From: 34-65-8 sp964516135
GTDB lineage: Bacteria; Pseudomonadota; Alphaproteobacteria; Sphingomonadales; Sphingomonadaceae
Direction of reading: 5' to 3'
Assembly (NCBI GenBank): GCA_964516135.1
Contig: CAZEWN010000001.1
Coordinates: 195,247-259,246, forward strand
DNA length: 64,000 bases
Shown: positions 24,523 to 32,498 of the stretch, piece after piece
Numbering within the stretch: the stretch's first letter is position 1
Layout: every line of letters begins with the position of its first letter
The notes under the pieces: generated by a model
The model's input: only the letters and a program-made list of their open reading frames with translations
Databases searched by the model: none
Told to the model about the DNA's origin: nothing
Made by a program: the position numbers and the translations under genes

Positions 24523-25530
24523 ATGCGCTGGCGACCGATCCTGGCCGTGCTGGTCGCGCTCGGCCTCGCACCCGGCACGTTCGTGCGCAACGACCCGATG
24601 GACGACTTGCGCCCGATCCTGATCGCGCAGCGGCTCAACCCGGGCCAGGCGCGAATCGGGCCGCTGGAAATCGAGGGCGCTTGGCATCTCACCAGCCCGA
24701 ACACGCATTTTGGCGGCTTTTCGGCGCTGATCGTGCCGCGCGCGGGCGGTCTCGTGGCCATCAGCGACCGGGGCCGGTGGATGCGCTTTGCTGCGCCCGC
24801 GCACGGGCAGGTGCCGGTCCGCTTCGGCGCGCTGGGGGGCGAGACCGAGCCGGACAAGCGCGCGGTCGATGCAGAGGCGGCTGCCCATTGGCGGGGCACG
24901 ACCTGGATCGCTTACGAACGCAGCAACAGCATCGAGCGTTACCGCAGCGGCGCGCTGATTGATCCCGAACGGGCCGAGCCGCCGCAAATGGCAGACTGGC
25001 CCGCCAATCGCGGCGCGGAAGCGATGGCGCGGCTCAGCGACGGTCATTTCCTGATGATCGGTGAAGGCTCGCCCGAATGGACCGGGACCGGCTATCCCGC
25101 GCTGCTGTTCGCGGACGACCCGGTGGACGGGGCGCGGGCGATCGAATTCGCCTTCGTCCCACCCAGCGGCTTCCGCGCCACCGACGCGGCGGCCTTGCCC
25201 GACGGGCGCGTGCTGATCCTGCTGCGGCGAATCGATCGCTATCTACCGCCGCGCTTCTCCGCCGCGTTGATGCTGGCCGATCCACGCGCGATCAAGCAAG
25301 ACGGTGAATGGCGCGGCGAAATGCTGGCGACCATTGATGGCGACCTGCCGCGCGACAATTTCGAGGGGCTGGCAGTGGAACCACGCGCTGACGGCGCGCT
25401 GACGCTGTGGCTGATTTCGGACGACAACACCGCAGCGCTCCAGCGCACGCTGCTCTACAAGTTGCGCTGGGACATGCAAAAGGCGCGCGGAAATCCCGCG
25501 CGCCGTGCAATATCCGCTTCCCGACCCTGA
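24523..25530 (+). CDS. Phytase-like esterase domain protein, secreted
   Basis: A 335-aa protein with an N-terminal hydrophobic stretch (LAVLVALGLAPGTFV) and a phytase-like beta-propeller domain. Visible repeats include GGFSALIVPRAGGLVAISDRG, RGAEAMARLSDGHFLMIGE and DNFEGLAVEPRADG. The family (esterase-like activity of phytase) is only partly characterised. The ATG lies 8 bp after the M23 stop. The 3' end of the gene holds the terminator of the convergent rpmB gene. Confidence 0.75.
   Translation: MRWRPILAVLVALGLAPGTFVRNDPMDDLRPILIAQRLNPGQARIGPLEIEGAWHLTSPNTHFGGFSALIVPRAGGLVAISDRGRWMRFAAPAHGQVPVRFGALGGETEPDKRAVDAEAAAHWRGTTWIAYERSNSIERYRSGALIDPERAEPPQMADWPANRGAEAMARLSDGHFLMIGEGSPEWTGTGYPALLFADDPVDGARAIEFAFVPPSGFRATDAAALPDGRVLILLRRIDRYLPPRFSAALMLADPRAIKQDGEWRGEMLATIDGDLPRDNFEGLAVEPRADGALTLWLISDDNTAALQRTLLYKLRWDMQKARGNPARRAISASRP
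25478..25504 (-). terminator. rpmB terminator inside the convergent gene
   Basis: Read on the minus strand, nine paired bases (25504-25496 with 25490-25482, GGCGCGCGG type) with a five-base loop are followed by TTTT (25481-25478), 39 bp after the rpmB stop. The hairpin lies within the last codons of the phytase-like gene on the other strand. Confidence 0.75.
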
Positions 25531-25542
25531 GGTCGGAGGAAA

Positions 25543-25830
25543 TCAGGCGGCAGCGGCCGCCTTCTTGAGCTCGCGCTTCACCTTCTGCGCGCTGGCCGAC
25601 AGCTTTTCGTCGCTGGTCTTGAGCAGCCAGTTGTCCAGCCCACCATTGTGTTCGACCGAGCGCAGGCCGTGGGTCGACACGCGGAACTTGAACCCGCGAC
25701 CCAGCTTTTCGCTCAGCAGCGTGACGTTCTGCAGGTTGGGCAGGAACACGCGCTTGGTCTTGTTGTTGGCGTGGCTCACGTTGTGGCCGACCTGGCGGCC
25801 CTTGCCGGTCAGTTCGCAGATGCGCGACAT
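25543..25830 (-). CDS. rpmB: 50S ribosomal protein L28
   Basis: A 95-aa large-subunit protein. MSRICELTGKGRQVGHNVSH is the family N terminus, NNKTKRVFLPNLQ and KFRVSTHGLRSVEHNGGLD-type segments follow, and the C terminus is Lys/Ala-rich. Monocistronic, with its own terminator. The 149 bp up to tadA on the other strand should hold both promoters. Confidence 0.96.
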   Translation of the reverse strand: MSRICELTGKGRQVGHNVSHANNKTKRVFLPNLQNVTLLSEKLGRGFKFRVSTHGLRSVEHNGGLDNWLLKTSDEKLSASAQKVKRELKKAAAAA

Positions 25831-25979
25831 GGTTGCTCTCGTTCGTTCGTATTTGGGAGCCGCCGCGGGGGAAGCTCACAGGTGGTCGGGGTATCCCGGA
25901 AAGCGGCGCGCATAGCGGTGCCCCCGCGAATCGTCAACCCGAGTTGCGCCGAGGGGTTCAGCCGTATAGCGCGGGCGCG

Positions 25980-26435
25980 ATGACCCGCTGGCCGATCCCC
26001 CCGCCAATGGCAAGGGCGCTCGAACTGGCGCGTGTGGCGGCCGAAGCGGGTGAGGTGCCGATCGGCGCGGTGGTGGTGAAAGACGGCGCAATCGTCGGCG
26101 AGGGCCACAATCGCCCGCGCGCCGACCACGATCCGACCGCACACGCCGAAATTCAGGCGATTCGCGCCGCCGCCCGTGCGCTCGGCAACGAGCGGCTCGA
26201 ACGCTGCGACATCTACGTGACACTCGAACCCTGCGCGATGTGCGCCGGGGCGATCGTGCATGCCCGCATCGCGCGCGTCTACTACGCCGCGCCCGACCCC
26301 AAGGGCGGCGCGGTCGAACACGGCGCGCGGGTGTTCGACCACCCGCAGTGCCTGCATCGGCCCGAGGTCTATTCGGGCATGGGAGAGGCGGAGGCTGCCA
26401 GTTTGCTGCGCGGGTTTTTCCGCGAGCGGCGCTAG
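25980..26435 (+). CDS. tadA: tRNA-specific adenosine deaminase
   Basis: Zinc enzyme that converts the wobble adenosine of tRNA-Arg(ACG) to inosine. It is 151 aa. Zinc and catalytic motifs are AHAEIQAIRAA (His and catalytic Glu) and TLEPCAMCAGAIVHARI (two Cys ligands). PDPKGGAVEHGARVF and a C-terminal helix follow, as in TadA. The ATG at 25980 is chosen; an in-frame ATG at 26010 is a possible later start. Its stop shares the CTAG tetranucleotide with the convergent RNase T2 gene. Confidence 0.93.
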   Translation: MTRWPIPPPMARALELARVAAEAGEVPIGAVVVKDGAIVGEGHNRPRADHDPTAHAEIQAIRAAARALGNERLERCDIYVTLEPCAMCAGAIVHARIARVYYAAPDPKGGAVEHGARVFDHPQCLHRPEVYSGMGEAEAASLLRGFFRERR

Positions 26436-27124
26436 AGCCCGCGCCATATCCGCACCGCCGCGCCATCGGTGGGACCAAACCGCCGCCGTTCGCAGGGTTC
26501 GGGGCGGAAATCCTTGCCGTAGCAGAGCCGCAATTCCTCCAGCCAGCCGCGCGCGTTCAGCTTTACACCCACCGCCTCGCGCCGGAAGCCGGGGTTGGCG
26601 CGGAGGAACTCGGCGCGGACCATGCCCGCCGTCAGCGCCTCGTCGCGCGAGAGTCGGTCGAAGTCGGGCATTTGAAGGCTCTCCCACAGGATGCCGGTGA
26701 CCTTGAGGTAGGTCTCGGGGCGGCGGACCATGCAGGCACCGTGCTTGGCCCACTGCCGCGCCAGCAGGCCGGCGGAGGGCGACATGCACAGATTGCGCCG
26801 CGCCTCGGCGGACGAAAGGCGCCGCGATGTCGGGCACCACTGCGGCCAGCCCTGCCGCGCCTCGGGCCAGAGGCCGTGCACGACCATGCCGAACCGCCCG
26901 TTGCGGCCCGAACACTGCATCGCATGGCGTCGGTCGCCCTCGCGCGGCTTGCAGAACTCCGGCGCCCAGCTGAGCGCCAGGGTGTAGCCGGTGACAGGCA
27001 TCGTGCGCGCCGGGCCATCGGGCACGATGCGCGGCACCGCGATCTGCAGGGGCACACGGCACTGGTAGGCCTGGGCGTGGACCGGTGTCGCCAGCCCCAG
27101 CAGCAGGAGCGTTGCGGCCCTCAC
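26432..27124 (-). CDS. Secreted RNase T2-family ribonuclease
   Basis: Endoribonuclease cutting single-stranded RNA through 2',3'-cyclic phosphates. From the GTG at 27124 it has 230 aa with a signal peptide (AATLLLLGLATPVHA), so it is periplasmic or secreted. The two catalytic boxes are CAS I FGMVVHGLWPE and CAS II WAKHGAC, and multiple cysteines are present for disulfides. The GTG overlaps the nadC stop (GTGA), so it is co-expressed with nadC. A long frame upstream of this start is only a shadow of nadC. Confidence 0.9.
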   Translation of the reverse strand: MRAATLLLLGLATPVHAQAYQCRVPLQIAVPRIVPDGPARTMPVTGYTLALSWAPEFCKPREGDRRHAMQCSGRNGRFGMVVHGLWPEARQGWPQWCPTSRRLSSAEARRNLCMSPSAGLLARQWAKHGACMVRRPETYLKVTGILWESLQMPDFDRLSRDEALTAGMVRAEFLRANPGFRREAVGVKLNARGWLEELRLCYGKDFRPEPCERRRFGPTDGAAVRIWRGL

Positions 27125-27984
27125 AACGGCGTGAAATCCAATCCGATGTCGGCCGCTGGCGCGCTCTGGGTCAGACGGCCGACCGAGACGTAGTCGACGC
27201 CGGTCGCGGCCTTGGCCTTGATGGTCTGGAGGTTGATGCCCCCGCTCGCCTCGGTCGGAACGCGTCCGGCCACCACTCCCACCGCCTCGCGCAGGGTATC
27301 CGGCTCCATGTTGTCGAGCAGCAGCCGGGTCGCGCCAGCGGCCAGCGCGGGTTCGATCTGGTCGAGCCGGTCGACCTCGCAGATGATCTCCTCCACCCCG
27401 GCCTCGACCGCGCGGCGGACGGCTTCGCCGACGCTGCCGGCCACGAGGACGTGGTTGTCCTTGATCATCGCCGCGTCCCACAGACCCATGCGGTGGTTGC
27501 TCCCCCCACCCATGCGCACAGCGTATTTCTCGAGATGGCGCAGGCCCGGGATGGTCTTGCGCGTGTCGAGCAGGGTGCAGGCGGGATTGTCCATCGCCCG
27601 CACATATTCGCGCACCAGCGTGGCGACGCCGGAGAGATGCTGGACCGTATTGAGTGCGCTGCGCTCCGCGGTGAGCATGGCGCGCGCATTGCCTTCGAGG
27701 CGCATGAGGTCGGCACCGGGTTCGACCTCGGCGCCTTCGGCCACCAACAGCTCGATCCGCATGTCGGGATCGAGCGCGCGGAAGAATGCTTCGGCCACCG
27801 GCAGGCCAGCGACCACGATCGCATCGCGGCTGTCCATCACCCCGGCAAAACGGGCATGTGCCGGGATCACGCTCTCGCTGGTGACGTCCCGCCCGCCGCC
27901 GGGGAGGCCCTCGCCCAAGTCTTCTGCAAGCGTATCACGGACGAAGCGGGCGAGGTCGAAGCCTTCCAGTGAGAATGTGCTCAT
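27121..27984 (-). CDS. nadC: Nicotinate-nucleotide pyrophosphorylase
   Basis: Quinolinate phosphoribosyltransferase of de novo NAD synthesis, 287 aa. Characteristic blocks are LNTVQHLSGVATLVREYV, DTRKTIPGLRHLEKYAVRMG, GGSNHRMGLWDAAMIKDNH, ICEVDRLDQ and EASGGINLQTIKAKAATGVD. No nadA or nadB is in the window. A GC-rich hairpin (CCGGGCC/GGCCCGG) precedes the start at about 27995-28020 on the same strand but lacks a T tract. It could be part of a leader. Confidence 0.95.
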   Translation of the reverse strand: MSTFSLEGFDLARFVRDTLAEDLGEGLPGGGRDVTSESVIPAHARFAGVMDSRDAIVVAGLPVAEAFFRALDPDMRIELLVAEGAEVEPGADLMRLEGNARAMLTAERSALNTVQHLSGVATLVREYVRAMDNPACTLLDTRKTIPGLRHLEKYAVRMGGGSNHRMGLWDAAMIKDNHVLVAGSVGEAVRRAVEAGVEEIICEVDRLDQIEPALAAGATRLLLDNMEPDTLREAVGVVAGRVPTEASGGINLQTIKAKAATGVDYVSVGRLTQSAPAADIGLDFTPL

Positions 27985-28101
27985 GCGAGACCCTTAACCG
28001 GGCCGGCGGAGGCCCGGCAAGGGCGACCGCCCGCCCGCAGGCGCCCGTAGCGAAGCGAAGGGATAGCGCCGAGGAGCGCGGATGCGCGTTCGCAAAGAAA
28101 A

Positions 28102-28902
28102 CTAATGCACGAACCGCGCGACCACATCCCTGTACGACCGGCTGACCTTCACCTCCGCCCCGCTTTCCAGCACCAGGAAGCATTCGCCATTGGTGTGCGG
28201 CTTCACCTGGCGCACCTGATCGAGGTTGACGATAGTCGAACGGTGCACGCGCTGGAACCGGCGCGGGTCGAGGCGGCGTTCCAGATCCTTCATCGTTTCG
28301 CGCAGGATCAACGAATTGTCGCCGGTATAGATGCACATGTAATCCCCCGCGGCCTCGATATGCTCGATCGAATCGACCTCGACGCGAAAGATCTGGCCGC
28401 GGTCCTTGATGTTGATCAGCTTCTCGAACCGGTCGGTGCTTTCGGTGGTTTCGGTATCCGCGAATTCCTCGGCGGCCTCGGGCGCAACTTCGCTGAGCAC
28501 TTCCATCAGTTTTTCGGCATCCTCGACCCCGCGCTTTTCGGCCAGGCGCTGGCGCACGCGCTCGATCGTATCGGCGAGCTTGTCCTCGTCCACCGGCTTC
28601 ATCAGGTAATTGACCGCGTTGGCCTCGAAGGCGCGGATCGCGTGCTCGGAATAGGCGGTGACGAACACGAACAGCGGGGGCTCGATCTCCATCACGCCCT
28701 TGACCACGGAAAATCCGTCAAAGCCAGGCATCTGGATGTCGAGGAACACCAGGTCGGGCTTTTCGGTCTTGATCTTGCGAATTGCCTCGCGCCCGTTGGC
28801 GCAAGTGTCGATCACCTCGACATCCTCGAACCGTTCGAGGCGGATGGCGAGACCCTGGATGGCGAGTTTCTCGTCGTCGACGATAATGGTGCGAATGGTC
28901 AT
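28102..28902 (-). CDS. LytTR-type response regulator
   Basis: A 266-aa regulator. The receiver domain (about 1-120) has the acidic pair IIVDDE, phospho-acceptor Asp55 in LVFLDIQMPG, Thr in VTAYSEH and Lys in LMKPVDED. A Glu-rich linker (about 125-158) precedes a LytTR DNA-binding domain (about 165-266) with RFQRVHRSTIVNLDQV and SRSYRDVVARF. The kinase gene ends one base upstream of this ATG, making a cotranscribed pair. Targets are unknown. Confidence 0.93.
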   Translation of the reverse strand: MTIRTIIVDDEKLAIQGLAIRLERFEDVEVIDTCANGREAIRKIKTEKPDLVFLDIQMPGFDGFSVVKGVMEIEPPLFVFVTAYSEHAIRAFEANAVNYLMKPVDEDKLADTIERVRQRLAEKRGVEDAEKLMEVLSEVAPEAAEEFADTETTESTDRFEKLINIKDRGQIFRVEVDSIEHIEAAGDYMCIYTGDNSLILRETMKDLERRLDPRRFQRVHRSTIVNLDQVRQVKPHTNGECFLVLESGAEVKVSRSYRDVVARFVH

Positions 28903-30120
28903 TCAGGTACTTCCAATGGGGGTTGGGCCGGGGGGCAGGATCATGCGCGAGCCAGTCGGCTGGGCATCCAGCACGGCCTGGGGGGATTGCTCGACGATAT
29001 CCTTCCTGAACGGCTCGTGGGGGATTTCGATGGTGACGGTAAAACCGCCGTCGGGCGGGGTGCGAATCTCGAAACGGTGCTCTTCGCCATAGGCTTGCGC
29101 CAGGCGGTTGCGGATATTGGCCAGGCCGACGCCGGTCGAGACGGTGCCTTGGGCATCGGCTGGGCCGGTAATGGCGCGGGGCAGGGTGGGGCGATGCCGC
29201 GCCTGCGCGCCGGGTCCGGTATCCGACACCGCCAGCCGCAGCCGCCCTCCCACGATTCGCGCCGACAGGCTGATCTGCGCGCCTTCTTCCTGCGGCGTCA
29301 CGGCGTATTTGATCGCGTTCTCGACCAGCGGCTGAAGGAGCATGGCTGGCAGGCAGGCCTGTTCTGCCACCGGGTCGATGTCGAAATCGGTCCGCAGCCG
29401 GTCCTCAAACCGCATGCGTTCGATGTCGAGGTATAGCTTCAGCGTCTCGACTTCCTGCGCCACCGTGATCTTGCCCGACAGCTCGGTCAGCAGCGTGTGG
29501 CGGAGGAACCCCGACAGGCGGGTCAGCATCGCGTTGGCGGGTTCGGTCTGCTTCAGCAACACCAGCGTGCTGATCGAATTGAGCGTGTTGAACAGGAAGT
29601 GTGGATTGAGCTGATAGCGCAGCATGGTGAGCTGCGCGCTGGTCGCCTGCGCCTGGAGCCGTTCGAGCCGGTCGGCCTGCTCCTCCACCTGGAGGAAGTA
29701 ATTGATCGCGTAATAGAGCGCGGACCATGCGCCGAGCATCGTCAGGTCGAAGAAGAACACGCCGATGAACAGCTGGGCGAAGCCGGTCTCGCTGTCGGCG
29801 CGGTAGAGGCCGATGACCCAGCTGTCGATGAAGGCGAACAGCCCCACCGCGATCGCCAGCGCCAGCGCGGTCGCGCCCCAGGTCACCAGCGGGCGTAGCG
29901 CGATCAGCTGGCGGTAGATGACCGACAGGATCAGGCTGATCGAAAAACCAGTGATCGTGGCGATGAGGGTGACGACCAGGAAGCTCGCCGCCTGGTTATT
30001 CGCGATCGTGGACATCCCGCGCAGCAGAAGCACGCCACCCCAGCCAGCGAACTGCAGGGTCCAGAACGCCCGGTTCTTGTCGGCGAAGAACGGCGTCGAG
30101 CTGAACGACGTGATGGCCAT
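28903..30120 (-). CDS. LytS/YehU-type sensor histidine kinase
   Basis: A 405-aa membrane kinase. Four predicted membrane helices lie in residues about 15-150. The His_kinase (PF06580) block YQLNPHFLFNTLNSISTLV carries the phosphorylated His. The ATP-binding domain has MLLQPLVENAIKYAV (N box), SDTGPGAQ (G1) and TGVGLANIRNRLAQAYG (G2). No extracellular ligand domain is visible, so the signal is probably sensed in or near the membrane. Directly followed by its LytTR partner. Confidence 0.93.
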   Translation of the reverse strand: MAITSFSSTPFFADKNRAFWTLQFAGWGGVLLLRGMSTIANNQAASFLVVTLIATITGFSISLILSVIYRQLIALRPLVTWGATALALAIAVGLFAFIDSWVIGLYRADSETGFAQLFIGVFFFDLTMLGAWSALYYAINYFLQVEEQADRLERLQAQATSAQLTMLRYQLNPHFLFNTLNSISTLVLLKQTEPANAMLTRLSGFLRHTLLTELSGKITVAQEVETLKLYLDIERMRFEDRLRTDFDIDPVAEQACLPAMLLQPLVENAIKYAVTPQEEGAQISLSARIVGGRLRLAVSDTGPGAQARHRPTLPRAITGPADAQGTVSTGVGLANIRNRLAQAYGEEHRFEIRTPPDGGFTVTIEIPHEPFRKDIVEQSPQAVLDAQPTGSRMILPPGPTPIGST

Positions 30121-30215
30121 CTCCCACCGCTCTAGCCCATTTGCCCGCTGGGAGTCAGATAGTTTTGCCGCAGGCTGCCGACTGCGATAAACCGTTGGTC
30201 GAGGGAGACGAGCGA

Positions 30216-30824
30216 ATGAACGCGATCGGCTATGCGGACGAGCGGGCGACGTTTCGCCAGATGAAGGATGGCACGGCCCGGGACTGGGCCATCATCGGCG
30301 GCCATTTCCGCGAATTCGCGGGCGGCGTGGCGGGCCGGGTTCTCGATCACTTGCGCTTGCTCGATGGGGATTTCGGGGGTTTTCCAATCGATCGGCTGCA
30401 GCATTCGCTGCAGACCGCGACCCGCGCCCACCTTGACGGGCGCGACGAGCAATACGTGGTCATGGCGCTGTTGCACGATATCGGCGACACGCTGGGAAGC
30501 TATAATCACCCCGATGTCGCCGCCGCCATCGTCAGGCCGTTCGTGCGCGAGGAACTGCACTGGATCTGTCAGAACCACGGGCACTTCCAGGGCTACTACT
30601 ACTTCCACTACCTTGGCATGGACCAGAATTCGCGCGACCGGTTCCTCGGGCACGAGCATTTCGACGCCTGCGCCGAATTCTGCGAGAAGTACGATCAGGC
30701 CGCATTCGACCCGGATTACCAGAGCGAGCCGCTGGAATTCTTCGAGCCGATGGTGCGGCGCGTGATGGCCCGGCCCTTGGCGGCGCTCTACCGGATGGAG
30801 GAGCGGGCCGAAGCCGCCGAATAA
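30216..30824 (+). CDS. HD-domain protein resembling PhnZ/MIOX-type oxygenases
   Basis: A 202-aa protein. Metal motifs: LQHSLQTATRA (His, Gln), VMALLHDIGD (His-Asp pair), NHPDVAAAIVRPF and LHWICQNHGHFQG (additional His residues), then GHEHFDACAEFCEKYD. Spacing and the QHxxQ.A motif recall the mixed-valent diiron HD oxygenases (PhnZ, myo-inositol oxygenase) as much as HD phosphohydrolases. No phosphonate genes are near. A GGGAG site precedes the ATG at 30216. It converges with the next gene, one base between stops. Confidence 0.7.
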   Translation: MNAIGYADERATFRQMKDGTARDWAIIGGHFREFAGGVAGRVLDHLRLLDGDFGGFPIDRLQHSLQTATRAHLDGRDEQYVVMALLHDIGDTLGSYNHPDVAAAIVRPFVREELHWICQNHGHFQGYYYFHYLGMDQNSRDRFLGHEHFDACAEFCEKYDQAAFDPDYQSEPLEFFEPMVRRVMARPLAALYRMEERAEAAE

Positions 30825-30825
30825 C

Positions 30826-31791
30826 CTAGGGTTCGATCTCGCGGCGGAAATGTGCCGACCAGTCGGCCCCGCCCCCGGGACCGCGGACCGAGGCGATCAG
30901 CGGCAGCTCGGCCTCGATCGCCTCGACCCGCTCGTCCCACCCCTCGTGCGTGCGCTTGCGGAAGAGTCCGCCGCCGTGGCGCGGGCCCCAGCGCGCCATG
31001 AACCGCGCCATCGCCGCCGGATCGTAACCTGCGTTGGCAAGCAGCCACGGGGCAAGCCGATCCGCTTCGCGCTCGGTCAGCCGGACGTTTCGCCGCGAGC
31101 GCCCGTTGGTTTCGAGCCACGCGCGGTGGCCCAGGACATTGTGCGCCAGTTCGTGTGCCACGGCCGCGGCGAATTCGTCGGCCGGATAGGCGAAGCCGGG
31201 AAAACGGTCGCCCAGCACCACGCGGCTGCCATCGGCGAGCGCGCGGGTGCCCACCGCGGCCACTTCGAACCGGGTGCGACATGCCGCGACCGATCCCAGC
31301 AGCACGCTGCCCGATGCCGCATCCGGCGCGCGCCAAGTGACGCGAACCGCCCCATCGCGCGCCAGCAATGCGTCGATCGTGTCGCGGATGGCCTGGAGTC
31401 GCTGCCACGGCGGCTCGTCCTGAGAACGCGCGCGCGCAGGATCGATGTCGTCGATCGCGGTCACGGTCATCCCCGGTCGCAGCCCTGCGCGCATGGCTGG
31501 GGAACCCTGGGCGACCGCCTGGATCGCGATGTCGCCGTCAAGGCTCAACGAAGCGCGCGCGCCGGGCGGATCGGGATAGGCGCCTGCATCGTGGAGCAGG
31601 ATGCCCGTGGCGGGCAGCTGGTCGACGCAATAACGGGCATTGCCAGTGGTCAGGCGCCAGCCGGCCTCGTGCAACTGGCCATCGAGCGCCTGAAGCGCGT
31701 GATACGCGCTGGTGCTCGCTTGCGCTGGCGAACTGGCCAGTACCATCATGACGCAACCCGTCATGACCGTCACCTGCGCCGTGCGCCGCAT
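30826..31791 (-). CDS. PDZ-containing secreted metallopeptidase-like protein
   Basis: A 321-aa protein with a signal peptide (CVMMVLASSPAQA). A PDZ-like middle (GDIAIQAVAQGSPAMRAGLRPGMTVTAIDDI-type fold, about residues 70-115) comes next. A gluzincin motif VAHELAHNVLGH follows at about 205, with a downstream acidic TEREADRLAPWLL helix as in M48 peptidases. A His/Arg-rich tail ends the protein. The stop of the preceding DsbA-like gene is one base from the ATG (TGAaATG). Probably a periplasmic M48-like protease; substrate unknown. Confidence 0.75.
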   Translation of the reverse strand: MRRTAQVTVMTGCVMMVLASSPAQASTSAYHALQALDGQLHEAGWRLTTGNARYCVDQLPATGILLHDAGAYPDPPGARASLSLDGDIAIQAVAQGSPAMRAGLRPGMTVTAIDDIDPARARSQDEPPWQRLQAIRDTIDALLARDGAVRVTWRAPDAASGSVLLGSVAACRTRFEVAAVGTRALADGSRVVLGDRFPGFAYPADEFAAAVAHELAHNVLGHRAWLETNGRSRRNVRLTEREADRLAPWLLANAGYDPAAMARFMARWGPRHGGGLFRKRTHEGWDERVEAIEAELPLIASVRGPGGGADWSAHFRREIEP

Positions 31792-31792
31792 T

Positions 31793-32485
31793 TCAGCCGC
31801 CCGCGGCGTCGATCGCATCCTGCAGCCGCTCCGGCCCGACCGCGCCCTCGATGACCTGATCCCCGATCACCCAGCTCGGCGTGCCGCCGAATCCCAGCTG
31901 GCGCGCAAGTGCCTGGTTGCGCGCGATCTCGGCATCGACTTGCGACGAAGCGGCGAAAGCCTGTGCGGCCGCCAGGTCGAGACCAGCGGCACGCGCGGCG
32001 GCTTCGACCCCGGCGGGCGAGGGCGTGCCGCGTTCGAACATCGCGCGGTGGAACGCGGCGAACTTGCCCTGCCGGGCGGCGGCCAGCGCCATCCGCGCGG
32101 CGGCATCGCTACCTTCGAAGATGGGCCATTCGCGGATCACCACCTTGAGATCGGGATTGGCCGCGATCAGCGCTTCGACATGCTGCATGCTCGCGCGGCA
32201 GTAGGTACAACCGTAGTCGGTAAATTCGACCAGCGTGATGCTGCCCCGGGGATTGCCGAGAACCGCACCCGGAAAGGCTTGGCTGACGGCGCCGCCCGCT
32301 TCGGCCAGTCGCTGGGCCGCCTCGCGCTGCTGAAAGGCATCCGCCATTTCGGGGAGTATCTCGGGATGCGCGATCAGATAGCGGCGGACCTGCGCGTCAC
32401 CCAGGCCGGAAAGCGACCACAGCGCGGCGCCGCCAAAACCGGCGATCAGCGCCACCAGCGCGGTGAGGAACAGCGAACGCGACAT
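31793..32485 (-). CDS. DsbA-family (ScsC/Com1-like) thiol oxidoreductase
   Basis: A 230-aa protein with an N-terminal signal anchor (LFLTALVALIAGFGGAALW) and a helical dimerisation-type segment (QVRRYLIAHPEILPEMADAFQ). A thioredoxin/DsbA domain follows, with active site CTYC in FTDYGCTYCRASM and cis-Pro in FGGTPSWVIG. The layout is that of Com1/ScsC-like periplasmic isomerases. The ATG at 32485 leaves 13 bp to the upstream M48 gene; a TTG at 32524 is possible but lacks a ribosome site. Middle gene of a three-gene envelope-quality unit. Confidence 0.85.
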   Translation of the reverse strand: MSRSLFLTALVALIAGFGGAALWSLSGLGDAQVRRYLIAHPEILPEMADAFQQREAAQRLAEAGGAVSQAFPGAVLGNPRGSITLVEFTDYGCTYCRASMQHVEALIAANPDLKVVIREWPIFEGSDAAARMALAAARQGKFAAFHRAMFERGTPSPAGVEAAARAAGLDLAAAQAFAASSQVDAEIARNQALARQLGFGGTPSWVIGDQVIEGAVGPERLQDAIDAAGG

Positions 32486-32498
32486 TGCGGTGGCGGCG

